NCBI GenBank assembly: GCA_022577435.1
Contig: JAKOON010000057.1
Span: 1,777,501 to 1,841,500, forward strand
Length of the DNA stretch: 64,000 bases
Direction of reading: 5' to 3'
Source: Embiotoca jacksoni
Taxonomy: Eukaryota; Chordata; Actinopteri; Embiotocidae
The first letter of the stretch is position 1, and each line of letters starts with the position of its first letter. The notes below the pieces were generated by a model. It had not been told where the DNA came from. It ran no database searches and worked only from the letters and a program-made list of their open reading frames with translations. Shown here one piece after another: positions 24,101 to 53,039 of this stretch. The translations under genes and the position numbers were made by a program.

Positions 24101-27100
24101 TGAAAACTGTTGGTGCTTCCTGACCTGTCACGACCACATCCTTGAGATCTCTGACTTTACTTTGGTGATGAATTCAGTCACTTATCATCACCGATACTCA
24201 CTAAGGGAACTTGTTGATTAGTCTCTCGGGGAGCAAACAGCCGAAGGACACGACCACCCCGACATCGAACCGTCCGTCCACGTCGTCGGGCGGCCAGCTG
24301 TGGAGAGGAAGCCGGTTCCGTTGAGCGAACTTCTTCACCGGGACGTCGCCGGACAACGTGACAACTTCCAGGGTCTCCACGATCCCGTCGCCGGAGCTCC
24401 TACAGCAGAGCATGAAGGTTCGTTATTCTGGGACAACGTTATTCAGGGTTTTATGTGATCTGGCCACATTCAAATCACAACTGGAAACGCACCTCTTTAA
24501 ATTCTGCTTTTCTGCAGATTTTAATGTGATTTATACTTTTATTGATCATTTTAACCCGTAAAGTGTCTTTGAGTATCTTGAAAAGCACTACATAAATAAA
24601 ATATATTATTATTATGAAATACTAGGTAATGAAAAAGGAGGTTGGAAATGGGATTAATGAAGTGACATCTCTGGAAATCACTTCCAGTACAGCAGAATTT
24701 CTAGTGTTGAAGTCAATTTTAATTATTTATGTGAACTTCCTTAAATCTGTACAGATAATTTTGTTCCTGTATTAATCAGGTCCTTCTTCAAGTTTCTTGA
24801 ACCACTGGCCTAACGGTCCATGGTCAGTAAAAGTTTATACAAGACAAGTTTGATTGGCCAATCAAAGTCTGGGCTGTACATACAGTGCATCCGGAAAGTA
24901 TTCACAGCGCTTCACTTTTTACACATTTTGTTATGTTACAGCCTTATTCCAAAATGGATTAAATTCATTTTTTTCCTCAAAATTCTACACGCAATATCCC
25001 ATAATGACTAAGTGAAAATAGTTTGTTTAAAATTTTTGCAAATCTATTAAAAATAAAGAACAAAAATATAACACGTACATAAGTATTCACAGCCTTTGCT
25101 CAATACTTTGTTAAAGCACCTTTGGCAGAAATTACAGCCTCAAGTCTTTTTGAGTATGATGCTATAAGCTTGGCACCTATTCTTGGGCAGTTTCTCCCAT
25201 TCTTCTTTGCAGGACCTCTCAAGCTCCATCAGGTTGGATGGGGAGCGTCGGTGATCAGCCATTTTCAGATCTCTCCAGAGATGTTTCATCAGGTTCAAGT
25301 CTGGGCTCTGCCTGGGCCTCTCAAAGACACTCACAGAGTTGTCCCGAAGCCATTCCTTTGTTATCTTGGCTGTGTGCTTCGGGTCGTTGTCCTGTTGGAA
25401 GATGAACCTTCGCCCCAGTCTGAGGTCCAGAGCGCTCTGGAGAAGGTCTTCATCAAGGATGTCTCTGTACATTGCTGCATTCATCTTTCCCTTCATCCTG
25501 ACTAGTCTCCCAGTTCCTGCCGCTGAAAAACATCCCCACAGCATGATGCTGCCACCACCATGCTTCACCGTAGAGATGGTATTGGCCAGGTGATGAGCCT
25601 GGTTTCCTCCAAACATGACGCTTGGCATTGAGGCCAAAGAGTTCAATCTTTGTTTCATCAGACCAGAGAATTTAGTTTCTCATGGTCTGAAAGTCCTTCA
25701 GGTGCCTTTTGGTAAACTCCAGGTGGGCTGTCATGTGGCTTTTACTGAGGAGTGGCTTCCGTCTGGCCACTCTACCATACAGGCCTGCTTGGTGGAATGC
25801 TTCAGAGATGATTGTCCTTCTGGAAGGTTCTCCTCTCTTCACAGAGCAACGTTGGAGCTCTGTCAGAGTGACCATCAGGTTCTTGGTCACCTTATTGACT
25901 AAGGCCCTTCTCCCCCGATCGCTCAGTTTGGCCGGGCGGCCGACTCTAGGAAGAGTCCTGGTGGTTCCAAACTTCTTCCATTTACAGATGATGGAGGCCA
26001 CTGTGCTCATTGGGACCTTCAATGCTGCAGAAATGTTTCTGTACCCTTCCCCAGATCTGTGCCTCGATACAATCCTGTCTCGGAGGTCTACAGACAATTC
26101 TTTGGACTTCATGGCTTGGTTTGTGCTCTGACATGCACTGTCAACTGTGGGACCTTATATGTGTGTCTTTCCAAATCATGTCCAATCAACTGAATTTAGC
26201 ACAGGTGGACTCCAATCAAGTTGTAGAAACATCTCAAGGATGATCAGTGGAAACAGGATGCACCTGAGCTCAATTTTGAGTGTAATGGCAAAGGCTGTGA
26301 ATACTTATATACATGTGATTTTTTTGTTTTGTTTTTGATTTTTAATAGATTTGCAAAAATAAAAAAAAAAAAATGTATTTCACGTTGTCATTGTGGGGTA
26401 TTGTGTGTAGAATTTTGAGGGAAAAAATGAATTTAATCCATTTTGGAATAAGGCTGTAATATAACAAAATGTGGAAAAGGTGAAGTGCTGTGAATACTTT
26501 CCGGATGCACTGTACGTTGGAGATGAGGTCACTGTTTTCCAATAAATTGTATCATTAATTTCTCTGAAATGCATTATAAGATTCACTTTAAGCCTCTTTG
26601 ACATAATCAGAAAAATGTCTACTAAGAGAAACATACGAGGCTGCAGCAAGAAAGACGGGTTTGTATTTGTGGAAGCTGCTTTTACATAAAAAATAAATAA
26701 TCAAGATATATTTGTTTATATTTGAGTTCTTAAACTGTAACATTTACTAGTCATATGTCAAATGCAGCCATCTCAAATTTATATTTTGACTGGTTAGATT
26801 GTAATTTTGAATACAAGTACATGTAATCACAGCTGGTTGGCCAAACAAAACTTTAGTTTCTATTAGTTTTACATATATATAGTAAATTATACTTAATAAC
26901 CACATCTATTGATAAAAAAAAAAAACACCAATCTGATGTAGTTTACACAATGATTTATGATAAATACATCACATGCACTTTTCTAAAAAAAATAAAACAT
27001 GAGATAATGTCTGTGTTTGGCCTTGGGAGACCCCCCAATCCTCCCTGCTGTCCATAGCCACCTTGTTTACACTCTCAAGAAATGATCCTAAACCTAAAAA

Positions 27101-28318
27101 CATCTGATGCAGCTCTGCATGTAATGAGCTTCAATTATACAACAAGTAGCTCCGCCCCCAGAGATCTGATTGGTCAACTGAACACGTGGAACAAATCATC
27201 ATGATGACATTACACCCTGCTCAACACTAGAAATATCACTCCACCTTCTCAATGGGAATATATAATTAGAATTTCATATAATATGTAATATAATGTAGTT
27301 TCTACTTGTTATAGGTCTATTAAATTACCTATTTGGCGAAATCGGGTCTCTTTTGGTCCTTTTTGGTCGCTCTGAGCACCCGTACCGTAACACCACGGAT
27401 AGTCACGCACTTACAATCCTAGAGGAGGCTAGCTGGACCGGTTTGGTTTGAACACATGACACGGAGCTAAAATGTTAAAAACACATGAGAACATGGATAT
27501 CTTTGTTCATCAGATAGCTTTGTTCATCAGATATCTTTGTTCATCAAATATCTTTGTTCCAACCAGACTGCGCTCGCTGATCAGTTTAGTGTTTCTATGT
27601 TCTGTATTTACTCAGTTGGAGACAAAAAAAAATCCTTTGTTGTTAGGTGGTTGCTAAGGCTCGGACTACTTCCTGGAGTAGTAAACATTGCGTACGTTAC
27701 ATAAGTGTCTTACTGACGTTTTGTTCTGTACTGTTTTTTTGTATGTTCTAAGTAAAGTAAAAAAAATAATAAAAAAAAAACACTTTATACTTACTTAAGG
27801 AAAGTTGTTTTTTTTTTTTAAAGTTGGTGGTATCCAGTTGAATCCGAAGAATAAAATAAAAAATAAAGAGTACTGACGCGACTGTCATAACCCATGTGTT
27901 GCCATGGAAACGTGAGATCACACTCTTAGGAAATTGCCCCACAATATGAAAATATTTTGTTTGCATATTTTATTTAGTTGGTGACTTGTTGTATAATCGC
28001 AATATTACACTAGAGAGTGTGTTTTATTGGCATTTCAGTGATGCTAATATAATAGAATATGTAATATATATTATTTATAAACTGTGTGACTCGGCGTCTT
28101 GTGTGGGAGTCGCACCTGCTGGATGTGAGCAGTTTCAGAGACTCGACAGCAAACTGATCGGTGCCGAAGAACAGGAGCCTCCACGGGGGTCCGGATGTCG
28201 AACCGAGCCGCCGCAGGCTCCGGTCGGTGTCGCTCCTCCACGTCGTCCTCGTGCAGCGGTGCTGGAAGCGGCTACAGATCTTCAGATAAGCAGCGACCGC
28301 CCTGCGGCACGTCCACAT
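18190..28318 (-). CDS. mtfmt: Methionyl-tRNA formyltransferase, mitochondrial (nine exons, 377 aa)
   Basis: MTFMT transfers a formyl group from 10-formyl-tetrahydrofolate to Met-tRNA(Met) in mitochondria, making the initiator for mitochondrial translation. Exons, in order: 28318-28116, 24399-24202, 22569-22447, 22364-22262, 22164-22089, 21993-21902, 21830-21752, 20628-20555, 18375-18190. The phases join to 1134 nt. The N-terminus (MWTCRRAVAAYLKICSRFQH and on) is Arg-rich and acid-poor, as expected for a mitochondrial signal. The fold starts with PPWRLLFFGTDQFAVESL. NVHPSLLPRWRGPAP carries the formyltransferase residues Asn138 and His140, and RFDVGPV carries Asp177, the equivalents of the catalytic Asn/His/Asp of bacterial Fmt. 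The C-terminal domain has WEEQTCDQIDRLYRAIG, PGSVNY and DFYNGYL. Human MTFMT has 389 residues; this protein ends slightly earlier. Intron 3 uses a GC donor; all others are GT-AG. Introns 1, 7 and 8 contain transposons. Confidence 0.95.
18603..20236 (-). mobile_element. Tc1-like transposon, copy B (1634 bp), in MTFMT intron 8
   Basis: A complete element: CAGTGGGTAC ends, TA on both sides (18601-18602 and 20237-20238), and about 215-bp inverted repeats of IR/DR type. It lies in the same orientation as MTFMT and as copy A. Sequence identity with copy A is very high by eye (isolated single-base changes only), so both are young. Confidence 0.95.
18820..19860 (-). CDS. Tc1-like transposase, full-length reading frame (346 aa)
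   Basis: This enzyme class cuts and pastes the element by recognising its inverted repeats and cleaving at TA. The frame is uninterrupted from MSEQMRIMRSKELSKELRDR to GASTQY. It has an N-terminal helix-turn-helix (about residues 8-60), a GRPAKLS AT-hook-like linker (about 65-71), a second helical DNA-binding part, and the DD34E catalytic triad: Asp159 (LWSDETKIELFG), Asp250 (FQQDNDPKHTA) and Glu285 (SPDLNPIEHLW), with 34 residues between the last two. Residue 196 is Asp in the motif HGGDSIMLWGCF, where copies A and C have Gly. The change may reduce activity. Met8 is an alternative start. Confidence 0.93.
   Translation of the reverse strand: MSEQMRIMRSKELSKELRDRIVARHRSGQGYKIISAALKVPKSTVASIILKWKKFGTTRTLSRPGRPAKLSNRGRRALVREVKKNPKITVAELQRCSREMGESSTKSTITAALHQSGLYGRVARRKPLLSARHMKARIELAKKHMKDSQTMRNKILWSDETKIELFGVNSKRYVWRKPGTAHHLPNTIPTVKHGGDSIMLWGCFSAAGTGRLVAIEGKMNAAKYRDILEENLFQSALDLRLGRRFTFQQDNDPKHTAKITKEWLRNNSVTILDWPSQSPDLNPIEHLWRDLKMAVHQRSPSNLTELERICKEEWQRIPKSRCEKLVASFPRRLMAVRAQKGASTQY
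20990..21722 (+). repeat. Dispersed repeat 'R', copy 1, in MTFMT intron 7
   Basis: It starts at CTCCGCCCCCAGAGATCT and runs through GGTCTCTTTTGGTCCTTT, a four-fold 17-bp tandem block (21348-21413), TTGCTAGGTGGTTGCTAAGG and GTATGTTCTAAATAAAGT plus A-run. A second segment follows (ACACTTTATACTTAC to AAATAAAATAAAAAATAAA). Copy 2 at 27148-27868 matches it throughout, and copy 3 at 34700-35180 matches inverted without the last part. No coding capacity was seen. The A-rich end suggests a retroposed unit, but the class is unknown. Confidence 0.8.
21348..21413 (+). repeat. 17-bp tandem repeat (four units)
   Basis: Units of the form GATATCTTTGTTCATCA are repeated four times with few changes. The same block is in repeat copy 2 (27495-27560), while the inverted copy 3 has about two units. 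Confidence 0.9.
22685..23830 (+). mobile_element. Decayed Tc1-like element in MTFMT intron 2
   Basis: The left end has CACAAAGTATTCAGACCCC and ACCCACTTTATTGCTTTGTG. Inside, on the plus strand, transposase text is readable with many errors: the ATGAAGCCCAAGGAACTGTG start (23195), TGGAAGAAATGTCTACACCA (KWKKFGTTRTL-like), then the CTCCACTAACCCGGCCTTCA region and the CAAACGGCTTTTAAGAGACT region. The right end has AAATTTGCAAAAAATTC and TTCATTTCGTAATTATGGG. The C-terminal half of the transposase is deleted. It is closest in wording to the copy C family. Confidence 0.7.
24420..24615 (+). mobile_element. LINE 3' tail, 5'-truncated, in MTFMT intron 1
   Basis: A short coding end (FKSQLETHLFKFCFSADFNV) is followed by GTGTCTTTGAGTATCTTGAA, AAGCACTACATAAATAAAAT and an ATT repeat tail. 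This is the form of a common teleost non-LTR retrotransposon end. Confidence 0.65.
24883..26512 (-). mobile_element. Tc1-like transposon, copy C (1630 bp), in MTFMT intron 1
   Basis: A complete element of a second family: CAGTGCATCCGGAAAGTATT ends, flanked by TA (24881-24882 and 26513-26514), with long inverted repeats that again contain inner GTATTCACAGCC-type motifs. It is clearly different from copies A and B but shares the same layout and orientation. Confidence 0.95.
25140..26112 (-). pseudogene. Tc1 transposase, copy C, inactivated
   Basis: The N-terminal frame runs from 26112 (MKSKELSVDLRDRIVSRHRS) to a stop codon directly after QTMRN, just before the first catalytic Asp. The rest continues after a frameshift (25658-25140) with GGGSIMLWGCFSAAGTGRLV and FQQDNDPKHTAKITKEWL. 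In the last motif the text is SPDLNLMKHLW instead of SPDLNPIEHLW, so the catalytic Glu is replaced by Lys. Three separate lesions make the copy inactive. Confidence 0.93.
27148..27868 (+). repeat. Dispersed repeat 'R', copy 2, in MTFMT intron 1
   Basis: Same order of segments as copy 1, from AGCTCCGCCCCCAGAGATCT to AAATAAAATAAAAAATAAAG, including the 17-bp tandem block at 27495-27560 and the A-rich junction at 27760-27782. The two copies lie 6.2 kb apart in the same orientation within one gene. Confidence 0.8.
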
Positions 28319-28500
28319 ACTAAAACCAGCTGTTTGATGTTGACGCTGAGAAAGTTCCTCCGACTATAGTTGTTTTGCCCTGTCAATGGTACAGACACAG
28401 GGCGCCGCCATGTTTCTCATATGAACTTCCGCTTCCTCTTCTTCTGTGTTGAACGGGAGAGTGCATCCTTTAGTGTTGCATCGCTGCCATCTTCAGGAGT
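28319..28500 (-). promoter_or_regulatory. MTFMT 5' UTR/promoter region with a short uORF and a LINE-tail motif
   Basis: On the minus strand a 15-codon upstream frame starts at 28411 (ATGGCGGCGCCC, a YY1-like context) and stops at 28364, 46 bp before the MTFMT ATG. At 28498-28431 lies a degraded copy of the motif also found upstream of VPS35 and C16orf87, ending in CACAGAAGAAGAGGAAG. No TATA box was seen. Promoter function is inferred only from position. Confidence 0.4.
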
Positions 28501-29040
28501 TAACTTTTTTTCTTTATATATTTTCTTTATATAGATATATATATCTATATAAATAGATGTCAATATATACCAAACCAAAGTAAAAAAAAAAATTAAAAAA
28601 AAAAATAATAATAAAACCTCTAAGGAGTAGAACAAAAGGTTAGATTAAATCATATTCAGACAAAAGTGCAACTAACTTTGTGGGTTTGCTTAACTTTTCT
28701 TCTACATTTGCTTTTGAGTGAGAGTTCATTTTTAAGTTTATTCCACACTGGAGAGAAATCAGCAAATCCACATTTATGTATATAATATTTGGTTATGATT
28801 ATTATGTTGTTCACAATAAATTCAATTTGTTTGTCCTTCAAAATTAATCCTCGTCGTAAACATTCAAAGGAGAAGAATTGTCTATTTAAGGATTTGGATT
28901 TGAACCAATCATGCAGGATCTCCATTATCTTTGGTTTACAAGTGTAAAAGAGGTGTTCAGTTGTTTCTATATTCATGCTGCATAAATGGCAGTTCTCTAC
29001 CTCATATTTAAATCTTCTTGTAATGAATTTCATTTAAAGT
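28500..29040 (-). mobile_element. L1/Tx1-like LINE 3' end, 5'-truncated
   Basis: The minus-strand frame 29033-28656 shows the C-terminal zinc-binding motif of this LINE type (CHLCSMNIETTEHLFYTC), then LKDKQIEFIVNNIIIITKYY, IHKCGFADFSPVWNKLKNEL and the KSKCRRKVKQ end. A 3' UTR with TGGTATATATTGACATC-type sequence follows. The end from about 28850 to 28540 is matched, inverted, at 31295-31560. Confidence 0.75.
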
Positions 29041-29144
29041 TTTGAAGTCTTTAAATTTAGGAGGGATTGGAAATTGGAGAAATTTTGTTTGTATAGCCTG
29101 AACTTCAGATTTCAGGATTTAACTAGCTCCACAGCGTCCAAAAA

Positions 29145-29425
29145 ATAACTTCTTGTTCTTCAACTTCAACTTTAATGTCAATCCACCATACGTACAAGAC
29201 ATACAGAGAGATCGAAATATTGTTTCTCACAGTCCCACAGTGTGCAAAACAAAAGATAAAACAAGAAAAGTATAAATATGTAACAATAAAAAGCAATAAA
29301 GCAGACAACAACCACAGTGACGCTTAACTGCAGTATATATAAGTACAACGTAGGGCAAATACGGGTTCATAGCGCAAAAGTTCAGACTTTATTGGTCAAG
29401 GGGGAGAGAGGGGAGAGAGTTCAGC
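29145..29425 (-). repeat. Non-LTR retroposon tail fragment
   Basis: AACTTTAATGTCAATCCACC at the left and GAGATCGAAATATTGTTTCT followed by CACAGTCCCACAGTGTGC resemble the inverted 3' end of a common teleost retroposon (ACTTTATTGTCATTTC-type). No coding part is left. Confidence 0.45.
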
Positions 29426-29479
29426 ATCCTGATAGCCTGATATTTCGATTTTTTTTTTTTTGGGCAATTTTTTGGCAAA

Positions 29480-30240
29480 CAGTTTTTGGGTGCATTACCG
29501 CCACCTAATGGACTGGAGTGTGGGTCAGTAGATAAACATGAAAAAACTCGATCTTATCACATATCTCCATCTCCTTTAAATATTTCAGGAAACCATTCAG
29601 CCTTTTTTGGTGTAACAAACTCCCTCATATCACGTCCACTTTTTCTTCCTTCAGTTTTTCCGTTGTTTAACCAGCTCCTGTCGCTCTTCCTTGTAACTAT
29701 TGCAGTCCAGAAATACATGTTGAATTGTTTACGGTTGGTTTGTGGCGTGTACATTGTCCTGTTGGATGTTTACCTGTTCTTTGCAGCATCTGGTTGAGTC
29801 CAGTGTGTTGAGTTCTGAGTATCTGACCCACATTTCACTCTTCCCAACTTGTTTTTGTGTCGCAGGGTCTCCTGTCTGCATGAATTTCCAGATTAATTGC
29901 TTGTGAGTGCTGTTTCGGTTGTTATTTCCCAACCATTGCAAAGTATTCTTAAACTTTCTACTGAATATACAGATAGATAATATATGAATAGCTGCATCAC
30001 CCTTTGCGTCCAGTTTCAGGGTCTTCGGAACCATCTGTAATAATGTCAGAAGATATAAATATAGTTTTGTACTACTGTCCAGGCTGGTACCATTTTGGGT
30101 TTCTCCTTTATTTTCTCCAATAAGCTTCGATGTGTTATTGGTGTGATGAATTTCCAAGGTAGTTTGACTGACGTTGGAACAGCCGGACCTAAACCTAAAC
30201 CTAACTGTTGAGCTTTTACATTCCCTATATCCACCCAAAA
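29480..30240 (-). mobile_element. RNase H-bearing LINE, 3' portion, decayed
   Basis: Minus-strand text shows PWKFITPITHRSLLEKIK, then after a frame change ITDGSEDPETGRKGDAA, the start of an RNase H domain like that of I-group LINEs. Further down, WLGNNNRNSTHKQLIWKFMQ is open. Near 29520-29485 the 3' tail reads CACTCCAGTCCATTAGGTGG then CGGTAATGCACCCAAAAAC. That GGCGGTAATGC tail is the longer relative of the short motifs found upstream of three genes in this window. Confidence 0.6.
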
Positions 30241-31690
30241 CTATTCAACTTTATCTTACTATGTTACTAACACTCCTTGTTTGCTGACTTGAGCAAGATG
30301 TGACTCACTATGCTCCTCCAAAGTGTCAATGTTGGACTCTTCTGATGGCAGACACTGCTGGTTTAATCACAAGTTTGAAAGACTTAACTTCACTTGTCAT
30401 CCTCAGATCTAAGTGCCCTGAATGCCACATCCTGTGTATATGGATGGGCACTCCCAAGAGGATGTACAACCCCACCCGTTTGCCCTGTAGAGCCTTGTTT
30501 TCCCTCCAAACAGGGAACTATGTGAGTACTACAAAAATACCAGAATCTGTATATCATATCATCTGTCATTGCCAGAAGTCTTCGTTGTGGTGGAAATTAA
30601 TGTATTTCCTTGTGAGAAATCAAAAGTCTCTCAAGCTTGCTGTCGTTTGAGTATTTATTACAAGATGAAATATGGAAAATTATAAGAGCGTACAAATCTT
30701 CAAACATGAGCCAAGCGAGTACATCAGGTATAAACAGAGTCATAGGACACTTATTCAGCTCAATAGTTTTGGAGAGCGTTTCTACACTCGCGAAGAGTCC
30801 AGAAAGTCTGACCCCCTCCTTGTGAGGAGAGCGGCCTTATATCCACGTAAGGAGGCGCCCTCTTCTTCGCCCCTAAGGGCGCTCAGCATATACATCAATC
30901 ATTGGTCATCTGCACATATGGACCGTGGATTCCAGTTGAGAAAGGTCATGTGTGTGCCCCGGGATAGAAAAACACTACTGGACACAAACACGGATTGATT
31001 ACATAGAAGGGACATGTGGTTTGGATATACCTGTTTTCCTTTCAAGAAGGCACTGTTGATACAGGGACCTAGGGTCAGCTACAGCTCAGTTACATAGGAT
31101 GAATTTTCCTCTGACATTCGTAAGTAGAAGAAAATCTACATTTATGGAAGACTGGGTGGGAAAACAGATTTGGTCAATCATGCACCTACTGGAGGGAAAT
31201 AGAAATGTACTTAAAGTGGAAGAGTTTAATGGTAAATATGAACTGGATTGCTCAACGAAAAACTATATTAAGGTTATACAAAAAGACTAGGATTAACTGT
31301 CTAGGACAAACAAATTGAATTTCTTGTGAACAACATAATAATCACAACCAAATAGTATATACATAAATGTGGATTTGCTAAATCCTCTCCCGTGTGGAAT
31401 AAACTTAAAAATGAAGTCTCACTCCAAAGCAAATGTAGAAGAAAAGTTAAACAAATCCTAAATATGAGTAAATGAACCTCTTGTTCTACTGCTTAGCTGT
31501 TTTTTTGGTGTTTTTTTTTTTTTTTACATTGGTTTGGTATATATTGACATCCATTTGTGAAATATATATATTGTACTGCATTATATAAGGTGTGACCCTG
31601 AGGCAGCTGATATTCGAGTGATGTAAAGAAACGAGACTGTCATTGTTCTGTGCTGTTTTTTTTTGTATGTTCTAAATAAAATGTAAAAAA
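30241..31690 (+). mobile_element. Broken L1/Tx1-like LINE pieces, sense on plus
   Basis: At 31099-31290 a LINE ORF2 C-terminal part is readable (FMEDWVGKQIWSIMHLLEGN and VEEFNGKYELDCSTKNYI). At 31295-31470 comes the same KSKCRRKVKQ-type end as the inverted copy at 28.6 kb, but the zinc-binding segment between them is deleted. The 3' region ends with GTATGTTCTAAATAAAATGT and A-run near 31690. For 30241-31090 I see open but unrecognised sequence, probably also retrotransposon-derived. Confidence 0.6.
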
Positions 31691-31879
31691 AAGAAATCTG
31701 TCATTGATAGAAATTCACACTAGAGCGAGACAGGTTAAAGAGGAAGCTGGGAGTTGAAGAACTTAACCTAAAAGATGCATTAACATTAGGGGGCAGGGAG
31801 TGTGTTGCAATACTTGAAAGAAACAGGATTACGTAACTAATTTCGTTCACTAAATTGGTACAACCTTTTTCTTATTTAT

Positions 31880-32072
31880 TTATTTTTTTTTTTTGTCCTA
31901 TACACTAGGTGGCGGTAATGCGCCTTTCACTAGATGCTGCCCGCCATAAAAACGCAAAAGAAGAAGAACGAGCGCAGACGCAGTATTTCCAGTGCGGACC
32001 GTGAATGCACCATTAATGTAAGTCACATGACAGACAAGCCTCTCCGACTGCTCTGATACACGTCCGATAACC
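31880..32072 (+). promoter_or_regulatory. VPS35 promoter and 5' UTR region
   Basis: The 170 bp before the VPS35 start rise in GC and CpG. At 31901-31968 it carries GGTGGCGGTAATGCGCC, then CCCGCCATAAAAACGCAAAA and GAAGAAGAAC, a LINE-tail-like motif in sense orientation. It then has GAGCGCAGACGC and CACGTCC. No TATA box was seen. The role is inferred from position next to exon 1. Confidence 0.45.
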
Positions 32073-51543
<19,471 letters not shown>

Positions 51544-52930
51544 AAGTACCGTGGGTCCAAAGGATGTCAAGTCCCCTACCTAGATGTTTCACTTATAATA
51601 TGAATATACAAGTGCATATACTCACATGAACACCCAGAATATTACCCCTATAGGCCAGGAGCCCAAATAAGTGTCGAGAAGAGCTAAAAGAACTCTTTCA
51701 TCTCATTGTTCGTTTCCTCCTTGCCTGCCAAGCCGCCCTCCGCTCCAGGTTGGACATATTCAGAAAGCATGTGTCAGCATACCAACGTCAGCACCACTCC
51801 TTCATACAGCCACGACTTTGGACCAGTTTGTCTGTAAACCTTTCATCATTTTACCGTCGATAAGTAAACTGTACTAGCTGTGATAGGTGTAATCCGCCGA
51901 GTCATCGACCTCTCTCGTTCATATCTGTCCATTTTTGAGGAGTGAATGTATTAGATATACGTGTATAAAAGCTACATAACCTCGGCGTGGTCTTGCGGCT
52001 TTGCTGCATACGACCTAGTTTTCAAACCCACGTAATTAATAACTCTTCTTGTTCTTTTAAAGATGGCTTTGTAAGCAAATGTTAAACCCATTTTTTTTTT
52101 TTTTTTTTTTTTGCCAAACCAAACTGTGGACCAGATAAACTTGGAAATGCGACACACACAATGTTGTTCCCTGAAAGTTTTAATGAATCTTTTTAGAGCG
52201 GAGCGTCGTTTTATCCAGTCCGACTCTGACCTCGCAACGCTCAGTTAATAAGTTGCCACGGTAACGACAAGAGTTAACGATGCTTCTGCCAACCTCAGCT
52301 GGGCGGTGGAAAAAAGACAAATACCACAAACCCTATTAACTTGGACGTCACGTTTTTCATAAGATCCCATCGCAGTGCTTCTTCTCCGCACTAACACGAG
52401 ATTTTATCGCTCCATCTCTGAATGGACTCGATACTTTCTGTAATGTGTTTTTTTTTTTTTTTTTTTTGAGGGGGTGGGGGGGGCTAAAAAAAATGGCTCA
52501 AAACTGTAGTGTCTTCACTGCGTTTGCATGCTTTAGTGTGCTTGTATCAAAATGCTCCATTTTTAAGTTTTCCTCTAGAAACTAACAATATCTGAATTTT
52601 TCTAAATTATTTCGATGAGTCCGACCCTGTTGAATGGCGCTGTCCTTTTTGTGATGACGTGTTGAGGGGACGCTGCGACTTCCTCAGAATCGGTTGACCA
52701 GTCGCTGCAGAGTTTATACGGATGTACGCGCTTTAGGAATTGTTTGCTTGAAGCATCAGACAGAATCTGTTGATTTCTTTCTCTTTAGTTACGATTTGTT
52801 GATTTGTTGGTGGCAGAATTGACCAGTTGATTTTTTTATTTTTATTTTTTTTTGGGGGGGGGGGGGGTTTGAAGTATGTGTTTAAACCCACTTGTTAATC
52901 AGCTAAAATAAAATTTCAGATGAAATAGAA
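51544..52930 (+). other. VPS35 3' UTR (probable)
   Basis: From the TAA stop to about 20 bp past an AATAAA at 52907-52912. It has poly(T) runs at 52092-52112 and 52448-52467 and a G-run at 52854-52867. The end point is inferred from the AATAAA only; an earlier end is possible. Confidence 0.5.
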
Positions 52931-53039
52931 ATTGTCATTTACTGAAATAAAATAAAAAAAAATTAACAATACAATATTTGCATTTTGTTAATTTTACATG
53001 CATTAATACATTTAATTTGTATCTTATCATTACTAACAT

